Both the position numbers and the translations under genes were made by a program. Shown piece by piece: positions 9,417 through 18,508 of a stretch of DNA of 64,000 nt; the stretch's first letter is position 1, and each line of letters begins with the position of its first letter. The notes below the pieces were generated by a model. The model saw nothing but the letters and a program-made list of their open reading frames with translations, searched no databases and was not told the origin of the DNA. Source of the DNA: JAQIBY01 sp964418565 (lineage in GTDB: Bacteria; Bacteroidota; Bacteroidia; Bacteroidales; ML635J-15); NCBI GenBank assembly GCA_964418565.1, contig CAYQMB010000002.1, forward strand, positions 8,016 to 72,015. The letters run 5' to 3'.

Positions 9417-9812
9417 TTAATTTTCTGCTTCGTTATTTCTGTTAATCAGTTTCCCGATTTTATACAGCATATCCTGCCGGCTAATGGGCTTCATCAGGTA
9501 ATCGTCGCAACCTTTTTCCATCATCTCCTGAATCTGTGTCTCCAGTATGCTGGCGGTCTGTACGATTATGGGTATTTCAGGATGCTGAGATTTCATCATT
9601 TCTGTCAACTGAATACCATTTACCTCGGGCAATTGAACATCCATCAGCACAATATCCGGAATTTCTTCATCAAACATATCCATGACTTCGGAACCGTTGC
9701 TGGCATGAATTATTTCAATACCGGTTTTATTGAGGAATACCTTTAATAACTGATAATTTACAGGATCATCCTCAACAATAAGAACCTTATATTTTGACCA
9801 ATCGTGTTTCAC
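9417..9812 (-). CDS. stand-alone response regulator receiver protein
   Basis: Single CheY-like receiver domain of 131 residues with no output domain. The acidic pocket (Glu14, Asp15, Asp16 in LIVEDDPVN) and phospho-acceptor Asp58 (IVLMDVQLP) are present, as are the later Thr (VQTA) and the Lys of the LMKP motif. Such proteins usually pass phosphate within a relay or act by protein contacts, often with hybrid histidine kinases. No kinase gene is adjacent. The 165 bases upstream to 9977 hold no recognisable gene. Confidence 0.92.
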   Translation of the reverse strand: MKHDWSKYKVLIVEDDPVNYQLLKVFLNKTGIEIIHASNGSEVMDMFDEEIPDIVLMDVQLPEVNGIQLTEMMKSQHPEIPIIVQTASILETQIQEMMEKGCDDYLMKPISRQDMLYKIGKLINRNNEAEN

Positions 9813-9977
9813 TTTTTCTCCTGTTGTTTATTAAAAATCACTATGTTGTGGTTTACTTCTCTCCTATTCCTATTGCAATAAACTCATTGTCTTTCATTCT
9901 ATTATATCGCCACCATGCAAATTATACGATGCACTGATTTTCCCCTTATATTACGCATCGATCACCTATAACGAACA

Positions 9978-10796
9978 TCAATAAGATTGCAGCAAATCCG
10001 GCAGCTCCCTGATAAACTCATCATAAGACTCACTGGCTGCTTTATTCCGCAGTGCATCCACCCAATCGCCATACATGGGATTGGGTAAAATGATAAATTC
10101 AGAGCCGAGAATATTTTTATTCTTTTTCAGGGTATTTTTTCCATACTGATCTTCGCGTTCACCCATAAAATCACTGTAATCATTGAGATTATCACCAATC
10201 AGTAAAATAATATCATGGGAATTTTTAACGATATTTCTGCGTGCTGTTTTGTCGCTGGTTTCAGATTTCAATAAAATGTGTTCTTTTTCTACAGTTGGGA
10301 ACCCGAGTTCTTTCATGTTTTCCATGGTTGCTTCCAGTTCATTTGTCCGTCGATTTGAAATGTAAAATATATCAACATCCATCTGCACTGCATAGTTCAG
10401 AAAGTCTAATGCGCCCGGCAATGCATCAGCAGCGGCTTTATCTGTCCACTCCTTCCAGAATTCAGGAGAATAAGGCTTGCCTGTACGTATCATTTTCACC
10501 TGAAACGGACTGTTATCCAGCAGGGTTTCATCAATATCCAGCACAACTGCATTGGGTTTTTCAGAATCATCCGATTCCACGTGTTTCTCAAGCGCCAGTT
10601 TAGCATGTTTAAAAGCCTGGTAATAACAGGCTTGCATTTCTGCTGATTGCTGGTACCATGCGGTGGCCATCACAAGGTGTTGGTTTGAGATTTCATTATC
10701 ATCTGTTTTCTCAGAAACAGGTTGTTCCTTTTCCGACTGACAAGCAACAAACATAACTGTCAGTATCACAGCAACCATCAGGCTTTTATTATCCAT
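9978..10796 (-). CDS. 5'-nucleotidase/acid phosphatase lipoprotein, e(P4) family
   Basis: HAD-superfamily acid phosphatase of the lipoprotein e(P4)/class C type, which in other bacteria removes phosphate from nucleotides at the outer membrane so that nucleosides can be taken up. The 272-residue protein has a lipobox ending at Cys19 (MFVAC). HAD motif I is VVLDIDETLLD with nucleophile Asp87 and Asp89. Further motifs are FYISNRR (motif II) and the acidic LLIGDNLNDYSDF region (motif IV). The length fits the family. It is divergent from the large PNGase F-like gene and appears monocistronic. Confidence 0.93.
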   Translation of the reverse strand: MDNKSLMVAVILTVMFVACQSEKEQPVSEKTDDNEISNQHLVMATAWYQQSAEMQACYYQAFKHAKLALEKHVESDDSEKPNAVVLDIDETLLDNSPFQVKMIRTGKPYSPEFWKEWTDKAAADALPGALDFLNYAVQMDVDIFYISNRRTNELEATMENMKELGFPTVEKEHILLKSETSDKTARRNIVKNSHDIILLIGDNLNDYSDFMGEREDQYGKNTLKKNKNILGSEFIILPNPMYGDWVDALRNKAASESYDEFIRELPDLLQSY

Positions 10797-10902
10797 TTTT
10801 ATGCATATTGATTTAAAAGCTAAAGTAAGAAATTAATCACAATAATTATAACGAATTGGCAAAATTTTATTAACCTTGTAACAACACCAATTTCATAGTT
10901 TT

Positions 10903-13900
10903 ATGAAACCTATCCGACTTTATATTTCTGTATTGTTACTTTTATCACTTTCACTACCCGAAACGCTACATGCAGGGCCCGGCGACACAACACGAATACA
11001 AACCTTCACATTTGACAGCATATCAACACGCAGGGCCTGGTTTCAATTTCCTGATTCCGGTCAAAGCTGGAATAAAATCCTCATGTATTATACGATAAAA
11101 TGTGATCCGCAAACCCCTTATGATGGATACGAGTGTGGTGAATGGGATTATACCACATTCACACATGTGCATGACCATACCGGCATCATTGACAGCACAG
11201 CTACATCTCACCCGGGATTCCTGGCGAATGGAGAAAGTCCGGATAGCCTTTTGTATGTAAACACTCCTCTATATCACACCTTTGCATATCCACAAACTGC
11301 TTACCACATTACAGACACAAACAGTCTGAATCAATATGAGGCCGGCACAGGAAGCACCCAGCTAGGGCTAAGCAGTGGCGAAAATGCCAGAACACTGATG
11401 CTATATACGGCTGCAGAGTTAAATGCGCTGGGGCTAACTCCTGGTACCATTAACGCACTTACATTTAAGCTTACACATGCCGGGGTATCATTTCGTCGTT
11501 TAAAAATCCGGATGCAGCACAGCTCTGAAACCTCCTTTTCTCCGGCTTTTTCAGACACGCTCAACCTGACAACGGCGTTTAATGCTCCTGTGAGTTCTGA
11601 TGCCGGGGGCAATGTACATTGTCTTTTGTATCCTGCTTTTACCTGGGACGGAAGCTCATCCTTACTGATAGAGTTATCGTATGAAGACCCCTCTCAGGCA
11701 GTTATTGCCGAAGCAGATGATCCCGGCGATCAAATGACAGCCCTCTTTAATGATGCAGACGCCTGTCTGTCATTTGAAGGCCCGGATTATCTAGAAGTCC
11801 CGGCCGATGCTTTTACAGAAACAGACCAATCAATAACACTAAGCATGTGGGTACACGGCAATCCTGATTACCAACCACAGGATGACATGCTATTTGAAGC
11901 TAAGGACTCCGCCGGGAACCGGATTCTCAATGTACATTTACCATGGAGCAATGGAAATGTATACTGGGATGCGGGCTATAGCAACGGCTCATACGACCGT
12001 ATTGACAAAGCAGCCGACCAATCAGTGTATGCAGGTAGCTGGAATCACTGGGCTTTTGTTAAAGATGCCTCAACAGGAACAATGGAAATTTACCTCAACG
12101 GTGATTTATGGCATTCCGGTACTGGCAACACCAAAAGCATGGAGGGGATTACACGCTTTGTGCTTGGAGGCGATAAAAACACATCCCCGAATCGGTCTTA
12201 CGATGGCAAAATAGATGAATTCAGGGTCTGGAATACAGCACTTGACCAGCAAACAATACAAGACTATATGTTTGTTGAGTGCAGCAGCAGCCATCCCGAC
12301 TGGGATAATCTCGCTGTTTATTATCCCATGAACAACCTGACTGACGGAGTATGCGAAGATGCCTCCCCACACAATAACAACGGATACGCCATTGGCATGC
12401 CTCAACCTGAAACCTATCATGGCTGGGGGCTGAGAAAAGCCATGACGATTTTAAATTTCCGGCCATATACGGTTTTTGAACAAGCCGGTTTCGTTCAGTC
12501 CGATACATGCATTTACCATACCGATTCTGTTCCTGCTGAACAGATTTGCCTGATCTCACGGAACATCGTTGACAATGAGCTTATCAATATGGATACTAGT
12601 TATGTATGGGAAGCAGGATGGTCATACAGCTTTGATCCCCAGACAGGAGAAAAAGCTGATTCTTCTTATTCCGGTTTTGATGATATTATACATCAGTACG
12701 AGCTTGTAACCTACAGCAATCCTTTTGAAATTGTCAACACCATTCAGATGCAGAATTTTGTAACACCTTATGGCATCAATCTTGATCTTAACGGCGGATT
12801 TACATGGGTTTATGATGTCACAGATTACGCAATGTTTTTGCATGATTCTGTAGATTTACAGGCTCATAACACACAGGAGCTACTTGACCTTGAGTTTGCC
12901 TTTATAGAAGGACAACCTCCCAGGGATATCGTGGATTTTTCACAAATCTGGCGGGGCAATTACGGGCATCATGCCATTGCCACGGATGAAGCCCTTCCTG
13001 CAAAAAAGCATCAGTTACATGCCAATGCAGATCAAGTTATTGTACGTACGCGCACTACAGGGCATGGCATGGCAGGGGATTACGCTTGTGCCGAATTTTG
13101 CCCCACTACCCATCATCTGGATATCAATGGCACAGAAGTAAGCAGTTGGCAAAACTGGACTGAATGCGCAGACAACCCCATATACCCACAGGGAGGAACC
13201 TGGATTTTTGATCGTGCCGGCTGGTGTCCCGGCAAATTTGCAGACACGTACAACTGGGATGTTACCGACTACCTCACACCAGGCGATTCGGCCAGCATTG
13301 ATTACGGAATGACACAATATCCCGGCAGTGATGGCGGCGGCAATTATCATGTTGCAGTTCAGTGCATAGAATACGGGGCTCCAAACTATACCCATGAAGC
13401 TGCCATAACAAACATCATAAAACCTTCAGATGCTGACCCACACAGCCGTTTTAATCCGGCATGCGCTCAACCAGAAATTGTCATCCGCAACGAGGGCAGC
13501 CAGACTATAAGCAACCTTGAAATACAATACGGGCTTGACGGCAACACAAATCACGCGTTCACGTGGACAGGCCAGCTGGAATTCATGGAAAAGGAACACG
13601 TTACATTACCAGCTATCGGCTGGGAAGAGATGCTGGACTCAAACGGTCAGTTTACAGCCAGGGTATCAGCTCCCAATGGCAATCCGGATGAATACTCCGG
13701 AAACAATCAGATGAACACTTCATTTGAAATGGTTACTGTATATGATGTACCGATAATGCTAACGTATAAAACAAACAATTACGGACTTGAAACCAGCTAT
13801 GAAATCCGTAACGCATCAGGCGAGCTGGTAAAAGAAGTCAGCGGTTTGGATAACTCCACGACATATTATGACACACTTAATCTAAATGCGGGATGTTATG

Positions 13901-14343
13901 AGCTCATCTTTATGGATGAAGGACAGGACGGACTTAACTTCTGGTATACCAACAGTGAAACCGGTACTGGCTTTGCCGGAATTCGTCAGGTTGGAGGAGT
14001 CTTTCTCACCCAATTCAAGTCTGATTTTGGAAGTTTTTTTCGCCATCAGTTTATAATCCCTGATAATGCATTTATTAACGACAATATAGCTGGCAGGCAA
14101 CATTTCAGCATATATCCAAATCCGGCAACATCCAAACTGAATGTAAAACTTGACAAGTCATTTGGTGTTCAAGCCAGGGTTTCTGTTTTTGACACCTACG
14201 GACGGATAGTGGTTGAGAAAGGATTTTCAACAGCAGCAGGCTTGCAGACTGAGTTGGATATTTCGAAGCTACCAGAGGGGATGTATTACTTAAAGTTGGT
14301 AAATGGCAAATTAAATCAGGTACAAAAATTCATCATCAAGTGA
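10903..14343 (+). CDS. PNGase F-like exported protein with LamG insert and T9SS sorting domain
   Basis: The 1146-residue protein has a signal peptide (to about 24), then a segment resembling the N-terminal domain of peptide-N-glycosidase F with ECGEWDYTTF. Asp82 aligns with catalytic Asp60 of the Elizabethkingia enzyme. A concanavalin-like LamG domain spans about 285-455. The second PNGase F-like half spans about 670-810, with CAEFC (Glu731 aligning with Glu206) and the hallmark RAGWCPG. A type A T9SS C-terminal domain begins near FSIYPNPATSKL. PNGase F releases N-glycans from glycoproteins, so a deglycosylating role is inferred. The catalytic halves are about 650 residues apart, versus about 146 in the 314-residue classical enzyme. 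It could instead be a glycan-binding relative. A terminator follows at 14350. Confidence 0.82.
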   Translation: MKPIRLYISVLLLLSLSLPETLHAGPGDTTRIQTFTFDSISTRRAWFQFPDSGQSWNKILMYYTIKCDPQTPYDGYECGEWDYTTFTHVHDHTGIIDSTATSHPGFLANGESPDSLLYVNTPLYHTFAYPQTAYHITDTNSLNQYEAGTGSTQLGLSSGENARTLMLYTAAELNALGLTPGTINALTFKLTHAGVSFRRLKIRMQHSSETSFSPAFSDTLNLTTAFNAPVSSDAGGNVHCLLYPAFTWDGSSSLLIELSYEDPSQAVIAEADDPGDQMTALFNDADACLSFEGPDYLEVPADAFTETDQSITLSMWVHGNPDYQPQDDMLFEAKDSAGNRILNVHLPWSNGNVYWDAGYSNGSYDRIDKAADQSVYAGSWNHWAFVKDASTGTMEIYLNGDLWHSGTGNTKSMEGITRFVLGGDKNTSPNRSYDGKIDEFRVWNTALDQQTIQDYMFVECSSSHPDWDNLAVYYPMNNLTDGVCEDASPHNNNGYAIGMPQPETYHGWGLRKAMTILNFRPYTVFEQAGFVQSDTCIYHTDSVPAEQICLISRNIVDNELINMDTSYVWEAGWSYSFDPQTGEKADSSYSGFDDIIHQYELVTYSNPFEIVNTIQMQNFVTPYGINLDLNGGFTWVYDVTDYAMFLHDSVDLQAHNTQELLDLEFAFIEGQPPRDIVDFSQIWRGNYGHHAIATDEALPAKKHQLHANADQVIVRTRTTGHGMAGDYACAEFCPTTHHLDINGTEVSSWQNWTECADNPIYPQGGTWIFDRAGWCPGKFADTYNWDVTDYLTPGDSASIDYGMTQYPGSDGGGNYHVAVQCIEYGAPNYTHEAAITNIIKPSDADPHSRFNPACAQPEIVIRNEGSQTISNLEIQYGLDGNTNHAFTWTGQLEFMEKEHVTLPAIGWEEMLDSNGQFTARVSAPNGNPDEYSGNNQMNTSFEMVTVYDVPIMLTYKTNNYGLETSYEIRNASGELVKEVSGLDNSTTYYDTLNLNAGCYELIFMDEGQDGLNFWYTNSETGTGFAGIRQVGGVFLTQFKSDFGSFFRHQFIIPDNAFINDNIAGRQHFSIYPNPATSKLNVKLDKSFGVQARVSVFDTYGRIVVEKGFSTAAGLQTELDISKLPEGMYYLKLVNGKLNQVQKFIIK

Positions 14344-14349
14344 TAATAA

Positions 14350-14380
14350 AGACTGCCCGCACATAAATGCCGGGCAGTCT
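14350..14380. terminator. bidirectional terminator between convergent T9SS cargo genes
   Basis: A perfect 10-bp GC-rich stem (AGACTGCCCG at 14350-14359 with CGGGCAGTCT at 14371-14380) has an 11-base loop. It lies between the stops of two convergent genes (14343 and 14405) and is flanked by A/T-rich sequence on both sides, so it can serve both. Confidence 0.85.
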
Positions 14381-14404
14381 AATATATTGTTTTAAAAGAA
14401 ACTA

Positions 14405-16531
14405 TTACCTGATCAAACTGATTTTCTTGGTGGTTTTCTCGCCATTGGCAATTACATCAACCAGAAAAATACCATTATCAGGCAAATTTATTTCCTCTTT
14501 CAGTTTAATTTTCTGATATCCCTGCACACCATCAATCTGTGTTTTCCCGATGGTTTTGCCCAGCAGGTTATACACTTTCACATCCACAATGGATGGTTTG
14601 GTTAATGAAAAGCTCAGGTTTACATTTTCCTCTGCCGGATTTGGAAACACAGAAACTCCGGTAACGGTCTTTGCATCCTCAATACCACTGGCGAGCTCAT
14701 AGTTCAGAGTCCATCCTGCACCAACATCATCATCGGAGTCGGCATAAAACTGGAGGTATACCACAGGAGCATCAACAACAAGCTGATCCGGGGTGTTTGA
14801 TGCATCAAATTTCTCAACCAGGTTACCGGCGTCATTGGCGTATACATCGAGGTAGTCGTAACTGCCTCCAAGGTCGAATTCGGTAAAGTCAAGCGCGATG
14901 GCTTCAGCACCTTCGGGTTCAATATACCATGAGCAAACCGTGGATTTCTGATAATCACAATCGCCACTACCATCACTTAACGTGCCTGTGGGAGCAGTAT
15001 GCTCGATGTTTGTTTTGCAGTGATCGGAGTCGAAACTCACATACCACCCATCTGCAGTTCCTGAGCCATCTGTCATGAACTCAACAAGCATAGGTGCACT
15101 GTTACCTCTTACAGATGCGGTACCGGGAGGGTTGTCCTGATCAAAGGTGGCAAGCAACGGTGCGCTATTGGTTTCTCCATCGTAAACATGAATAACATCG
15201 CCGGCGGCAAGATCAAATTTTTCAAAATTCACTTGAATAATCTCTCCGCAGGTTGGGGATATCAGGTACTCACAACTGCTGTTGTTTTCATAGTTCTGTT
15301 CTGCACTGCCATCACCGAAAGCACCCTGATGGCCGGTAATTGTTTTTGATCCGGTACAGTATTCGGGGTATCCGCTTTCGGGGTATATATTAACCACTGC
15401 TTCCTGGTCATAAATGAAATTGTAATCATCGCCACCCGGTGTAGCAGAGGACACGAGATTATCAAGGGTGTAATAGCCATTACCGGCGCCTCCCCAGCCC
15501 CAGTTCATGTGGAATTCATCATCCATATAGCCATCACAGTTCCAGGCATGACCGGCACCTGAATTGGGCATACCGGAATAAACCATAGGATGGTTTGCAT
15601 CCAGTTGGGTTTTCAGCAGGCTTTTCCATTCGGTGTCGCCGTAGTAGTTTTTTCTGGCCAGATCAGCGCTGGCATCGTATTGAAAATAATTAACAAGTGC
15701 ATCAGGCACACTGCTTGTAGATGCCCCTGACCCATCAGCACTCCAATACATACCAACCGCGACACCGGCATGGAAATTAATCAGAGCCAGGTCATCATTA
15801 AGGCCGCTGCCTGAAAGAGGCATATTTTCCCAGTTGTATGTCTGGGCGGCAAAGTTAACAGTGATGTTACCATACCCGCCATTCATCCAGTTTGAATGGC
15901 TTTTGGACCCGGTTCCGGTTTCCGGATAATCCCAATGTTTCATAACCTGCACCATTGCCGTAGCCACGCAACCAACGGGCACATGTCCGGCCTGTCCGGC
16001 AGCATCTTCGGGACATAACTGGTTGTAAGGATACCCCTGATTCCATTCGGCGAGCATCATCGGCTCCACGGTTTGCATTTCTTTGATGCCCTTTTCCGGA
16101 ACATATGAACTCAATTCAAGCCATTCATCCGCAATGGATTTGGGTACTGCAGCATTTGTATTTGCGAGGTATGCGATTTGCTCAGCGTACCAGTTCAGCA
16201 AATCCCGTTGTCCCGGATGCATCTCACCGGCATTAAACTCACCTTTAAACGCATAGGCAAGTACAGGTTTGGCAGCATTATCAGCAGAAACGATAACAAA
16301 TCCGTCGGATTTATTCACGTTAAAAGCATAATAAGCCTGAGCACCATGGCTGCTTTTTACCTGCACTGCTTCAAGCCTGATGTCTCCGTATGAGGTTTTC
16401 TCAATTTGATTTACGTGTTGATAATAAAAATTCTGAGCCACTGTTCTGGCTGTTTCCTTTGGCACTTCTTTAGCGAAGCTCATCCCCATAAAACTTAATA
16501 AGAGGATCGTCAATAAAAATCGATTCATCAT
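14405..16531 (-). CDS. C10-family cysteine protease (streptopain-like) with CUB-like modules and T9SS domain
   Basis: Secreted papain-fold protease of 708 residues. After the signal peptide (to about 20) comes an inhibitory propeptide with the Spi-like segment (SDGFVIVSADN). The C10 catalytic domain follows, with Cys188 in PVGCVATAM and His328 in GAGHAWNCDG, then the HMNWGWGG motif. Residues about 405-620 form two CUB-like modules, each with paired Cys and a DVIHVYDG / DYLDVYAN core. A T9SS type A sorting domain begins near VSVFPNPAEENV. Streptopain and Prevotella interpain relatives degrade host or environmental proteins. The CUB-like modules probably bind substrate or the surface; this is inference. 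The start could be Met1 or Met2. Confidence 0.93.
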   Translation of the reverse strand: MMNRFLLTILLLSFMGMSFAKEVPKETARTVAQNFYYQHVNQIEKTSYGDIRLEAVQVKSSHGAQAYYAFNVNKSDGFVIVSADNAAKPVLAYAFKGEFNAGEMHPGQRDLLNWYAEQIAYLANTNAAVPKSIADEWLELSSYVPEKGIKEMQTVEPMMLAEWNQGYPYNQLCPEDAAGQAGHVPVGCVATAMVQVMKHWDYPETGTGSKSHSNWMNGGYGNITVNFAAQTYNWENMPLSGSGLNDDLALINFHAGVAVGMYWSADGSGASTSSVPDALVNYFQYDASADLARKNYYGDTEWKSLLKTQLDANHPMVYSGMPNSGAGHAWNCDGYMDDEFHMNWGWGGAGNGYYTLDNLVSSATPGGDDYNFIYDQEAVVNIYPESGYPEYCTGSKTITGHQGAFGDGSAEQNYENNSSCEYLISPTCGEIIQVNFEKFDLAAGDVIHVYDGETNSAPLLATFDQDNPPGTASVRGNSAPMLVEFMTDGSGTADGWYVSFDSDHCKTNIEHTAPTGTLSDGSGDCDYQKSTVCSWYIEPEGAEAIALDFTEFDLGGSYDYLDVYANDAGNLVEKFDASNTPDQLVVDAPVVYLQFYADSDDDVGAGWTLNYELASGIEDAKTVTGVSVFPNPAEENVNLSFSLTKPSIVDVKVYNLLGKTIGKTQIDGVQGYQKIKLKEEINLPDNGIFLVDVIANGEKTTKKISLIR

Positions 16532-16596
16532 TCGTTGTCTTGTTTTGTTTTACAATTCATTTACCAGATGCAGGCTAAAGCCATTTTGTTGCATTG

Positions 16597-18159
16597 CTAA
16601 TCTTGTGGATAATCAATATTGTGATGCAAGCCAATGCTTTTTTTTCGTTTCTGAGCCATTTTAATTATCAGGTATCCAACATTAATCAGATTGCGAAGTT
16701 CGCAAATTTTTACTGTAAGTTTGGATTTTTTATACAATTCCTCATTTTCCCGATAGATGATTTCCAATCTGTCCAGCGCACGTTTTAAGCGGAGGTTGCT
16801 TCTGACAATTCCTACATAATTGCTCATTATCTCCTGAGTTTCTTTCAGGGATTGGGTAATGAGTACCATTTCTTCGTTTGGTGTGGTACCGGAATCATCC
16901 CAGTCGGGAATATTCTTAGGCAGATCAGTTTTATTCAGATGATTAAGAGCATGTCTGGCAGCACGCTCGGCAAACACTACGGCTTCAAGCAGAGAGTTTG
17001 AGGCCAACCGGTTGGCTCCGTGCAGGCCGGTTGAGGATGTTTCGCCAACGGCATAAAGTTTATGGATGGAGCTTTGGGCATTTTCATCCACTCTTATGCC
17101 ACCGCAAAGATAATGGGCACTGGGTACTACCGGAATAAAATCCTTAACAGGATCAATCCCCATACTTTTGCATTTTTTTGTAATGTTGGGAAATCGATTG
17201 TTGAGAACATCAACACCAATACCAGTAGCATCAAGAAACACATAATCAGATCCACTGGTTTTCATTTCCCTGTCGATAGCCCGTGCCACGATATCCCTGG
17301 GAGCCAGTGATCCCCGCTTATCATATTTGTCCATGAATACGTTTCCATGAATATCCCGGAGTACCGCACCGGCACCACGCATGGCCTCAGTTATTAAAAA
17401 GGATGGTTTTTCTGAAGGATTAAACAGGGATGTTGGGTGAAACTGCACAAATTCCATATTTTCAATCTGACCTTTGGCACGATATGCCATAGCAATACCA
17501 TCACCAGTAGTGACGGGCGGATTGGTTGTTGCCTGATAGACATTGCCACAGCCTCCGGTAGCCAGCAGGCTTGCTTTTGCAAGTACGGTAAAAACGCGGG
17601 ATTCTTTCTGATCATATACATATGCTCCATAGCATTGGATATCCCTATGACTACGTTTCACTTCCTTTCCCAGGTGATGTTGCGTAATCAAATCAACGGC
17701 AAAATGCTGTTCACACAATTCGATAGCAGGATGCTCTTTAACTTGTTGAATAAGTGCCCGCTGAATTTCATATCCAGTATTATCTTTATGATGAAGAACA
17801 CGTTTTTCGGAGTGTCCGCCCTCTTTATTGAGGCTGAATTTTCCGGTTTCAGCCTTATCGAAACGTGTGCCCCAATCAATAAGATTCCGGACTTGCTGTG
17901 GTCCTTCCTTTACAACCATCCTGACAACCTCTTCATTGTTAAGACGATTTCCCGCAATCAGGGTATCCTTAACGTGTTTTTCATAACTATCAGGAGCATA
18001 AGTAACCGCAGCAATACCACCCTGGGCATATGATGTGGCGGTATCATCCAGTTGGCCTTTGGTTACGACACAAACGCTTGCATGGTCGGCTACTTTTAAC
18101 GCAAATGTGAGGCCGGCAATTCCGGATCCAACAACCAAGAAATCCACTTCCTTTTTCAT
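16597..18159 (-). CDS. nadB: L-aspartate oxidase
   Basis: FAD enzyme that oxidises L-aspartate to iminoaspartate, the first step of de novo NAD synthesis. The 520 residues have the normal length. The N-terminal dinucleotide motif is VVGSGIAGLTFAL. Family motifs include SYAQGGIAAV, the active-site region GHSEKRVLH, QFHPTS, RDIVARAID and the C-terminal GLHGANRLASNSLLE. The partner genes nadA and nadC are not in the window. A -7 promoter box lies just upstream (18177-18184). Confidence 0.97.
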   Translation of the reverse strand: MKKEVDFLVVGSGIAGLTFALKVADHASVCVVTKGQLDDTATSYAQGGIAAVTYAPDSYEKHVKDTLIAGNRLNNEEVVRMVVKEGPQQVRNLIDWGTRFDKAETGKFSLNKEGGHSEKRVLHHKDNTGYEIQRALIQQVKEHPAIELCEQHFAVDLITQHHLGKEVKRSHRDIQCYGAYVYDQKESRVFTVLAKASLLATGGCGNVYQATTNPPVTTGDGIAMAYRAKGQIENMEFVQFHPTSLFNPSEKPSFLITEAMRGAGAVLRDIHGNVFMDKYDKRGSLAPRDIVARAIDREMKTSGSDYVFLDATGIGVDVLNNRFPNITKKCKSMGIDPVKDFIPVVPSAHYLCGGIRVDENAQSSIHKLYAVGETSSTGLHGANRLASNSLLEAVVFAERAARHALNHLNKTDLPKNIPDWDDSGTTPNEEMVLITQSLKETQEIMSNYVGIVRSNLRLKRALDRLEIIYRENEELYKKSKLTVKICELRNLINVGYLIIKMAQKRKKSIGLHHNIDYPQD

Positions 18160-18176
18160 GGAATAATTACTTTGTT

Positions 18177-18184
18177 CAAAGATA
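18177..18184 (-). promoter_or_regulatory. putative -7 box for nadB
   Basis: The minus strand reads TATCTTTG, matching TAnnTTTG exactly, 17 bases before the nadB ATG at 18159. No matching TTG was found at the usual spacing upstream. Confidence 0.5.
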
Positions 18185-18266
18185 ATTAATAAAATTCAGT
18201 AAAAAAAGAGTGAACTTATAGCGCTGGTTTACGTTAAAGAGAATAAATACAAGAAACGAAGAAAAT

Positions 18267-18500
18267 ATGGACAGCAACAATTTAATCAGTTTAGCGATGT
18301 TTAGATACAGCCACCGGGCTCATATTTTAAAATCTTTGTTGGAAGAAGCAGGCATAGAGGCCATGGTTACCACCTCATCGGTATTTCGTCAGATTGACTC
18401 AGCGAAAGTGTTGGTAAATCAGGCAGATCTGACAAAAGCAAAAAAGGTTCTTCAGGATAACCTTCATCAATTTGAAGACAGCGAAATTGAGACTTTGTAA
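18267..18500 (+). CDS. DUF2007-like small protein
   Basis: A 77-residue cytoplasmic protein with the fold pattern of the DUF2007 'putative signal transducing' family: an initial strand (LISLAMFRYSHRA), a helix with SLLEEAGIEAMV, then a short strand KVLVNQADLTKAKKVL and a terminal acidic helix. Family proteins are small, soluble and of unknown role. It is divergent from nadB and its stop lies 8 bases from the end of the convergent cyclase gene. Confidence 0.75.
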   Translation: MDSNNLISLAMFRYSHRAHILKSLLEEAGIEAMVTTSSVFRQIDSAKVLVNQADLTKAKKVLQDNLHQFEDSEIETL

Positions 18501-18508
18501 AACTGTCT

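Noticed and set aside
9813..9977. Possible small gene between the receiver and phosphatase genes
   Set aside because: No open frame with a start, no hairpin and A/T-rich composition; judged plain intergenic DNA.
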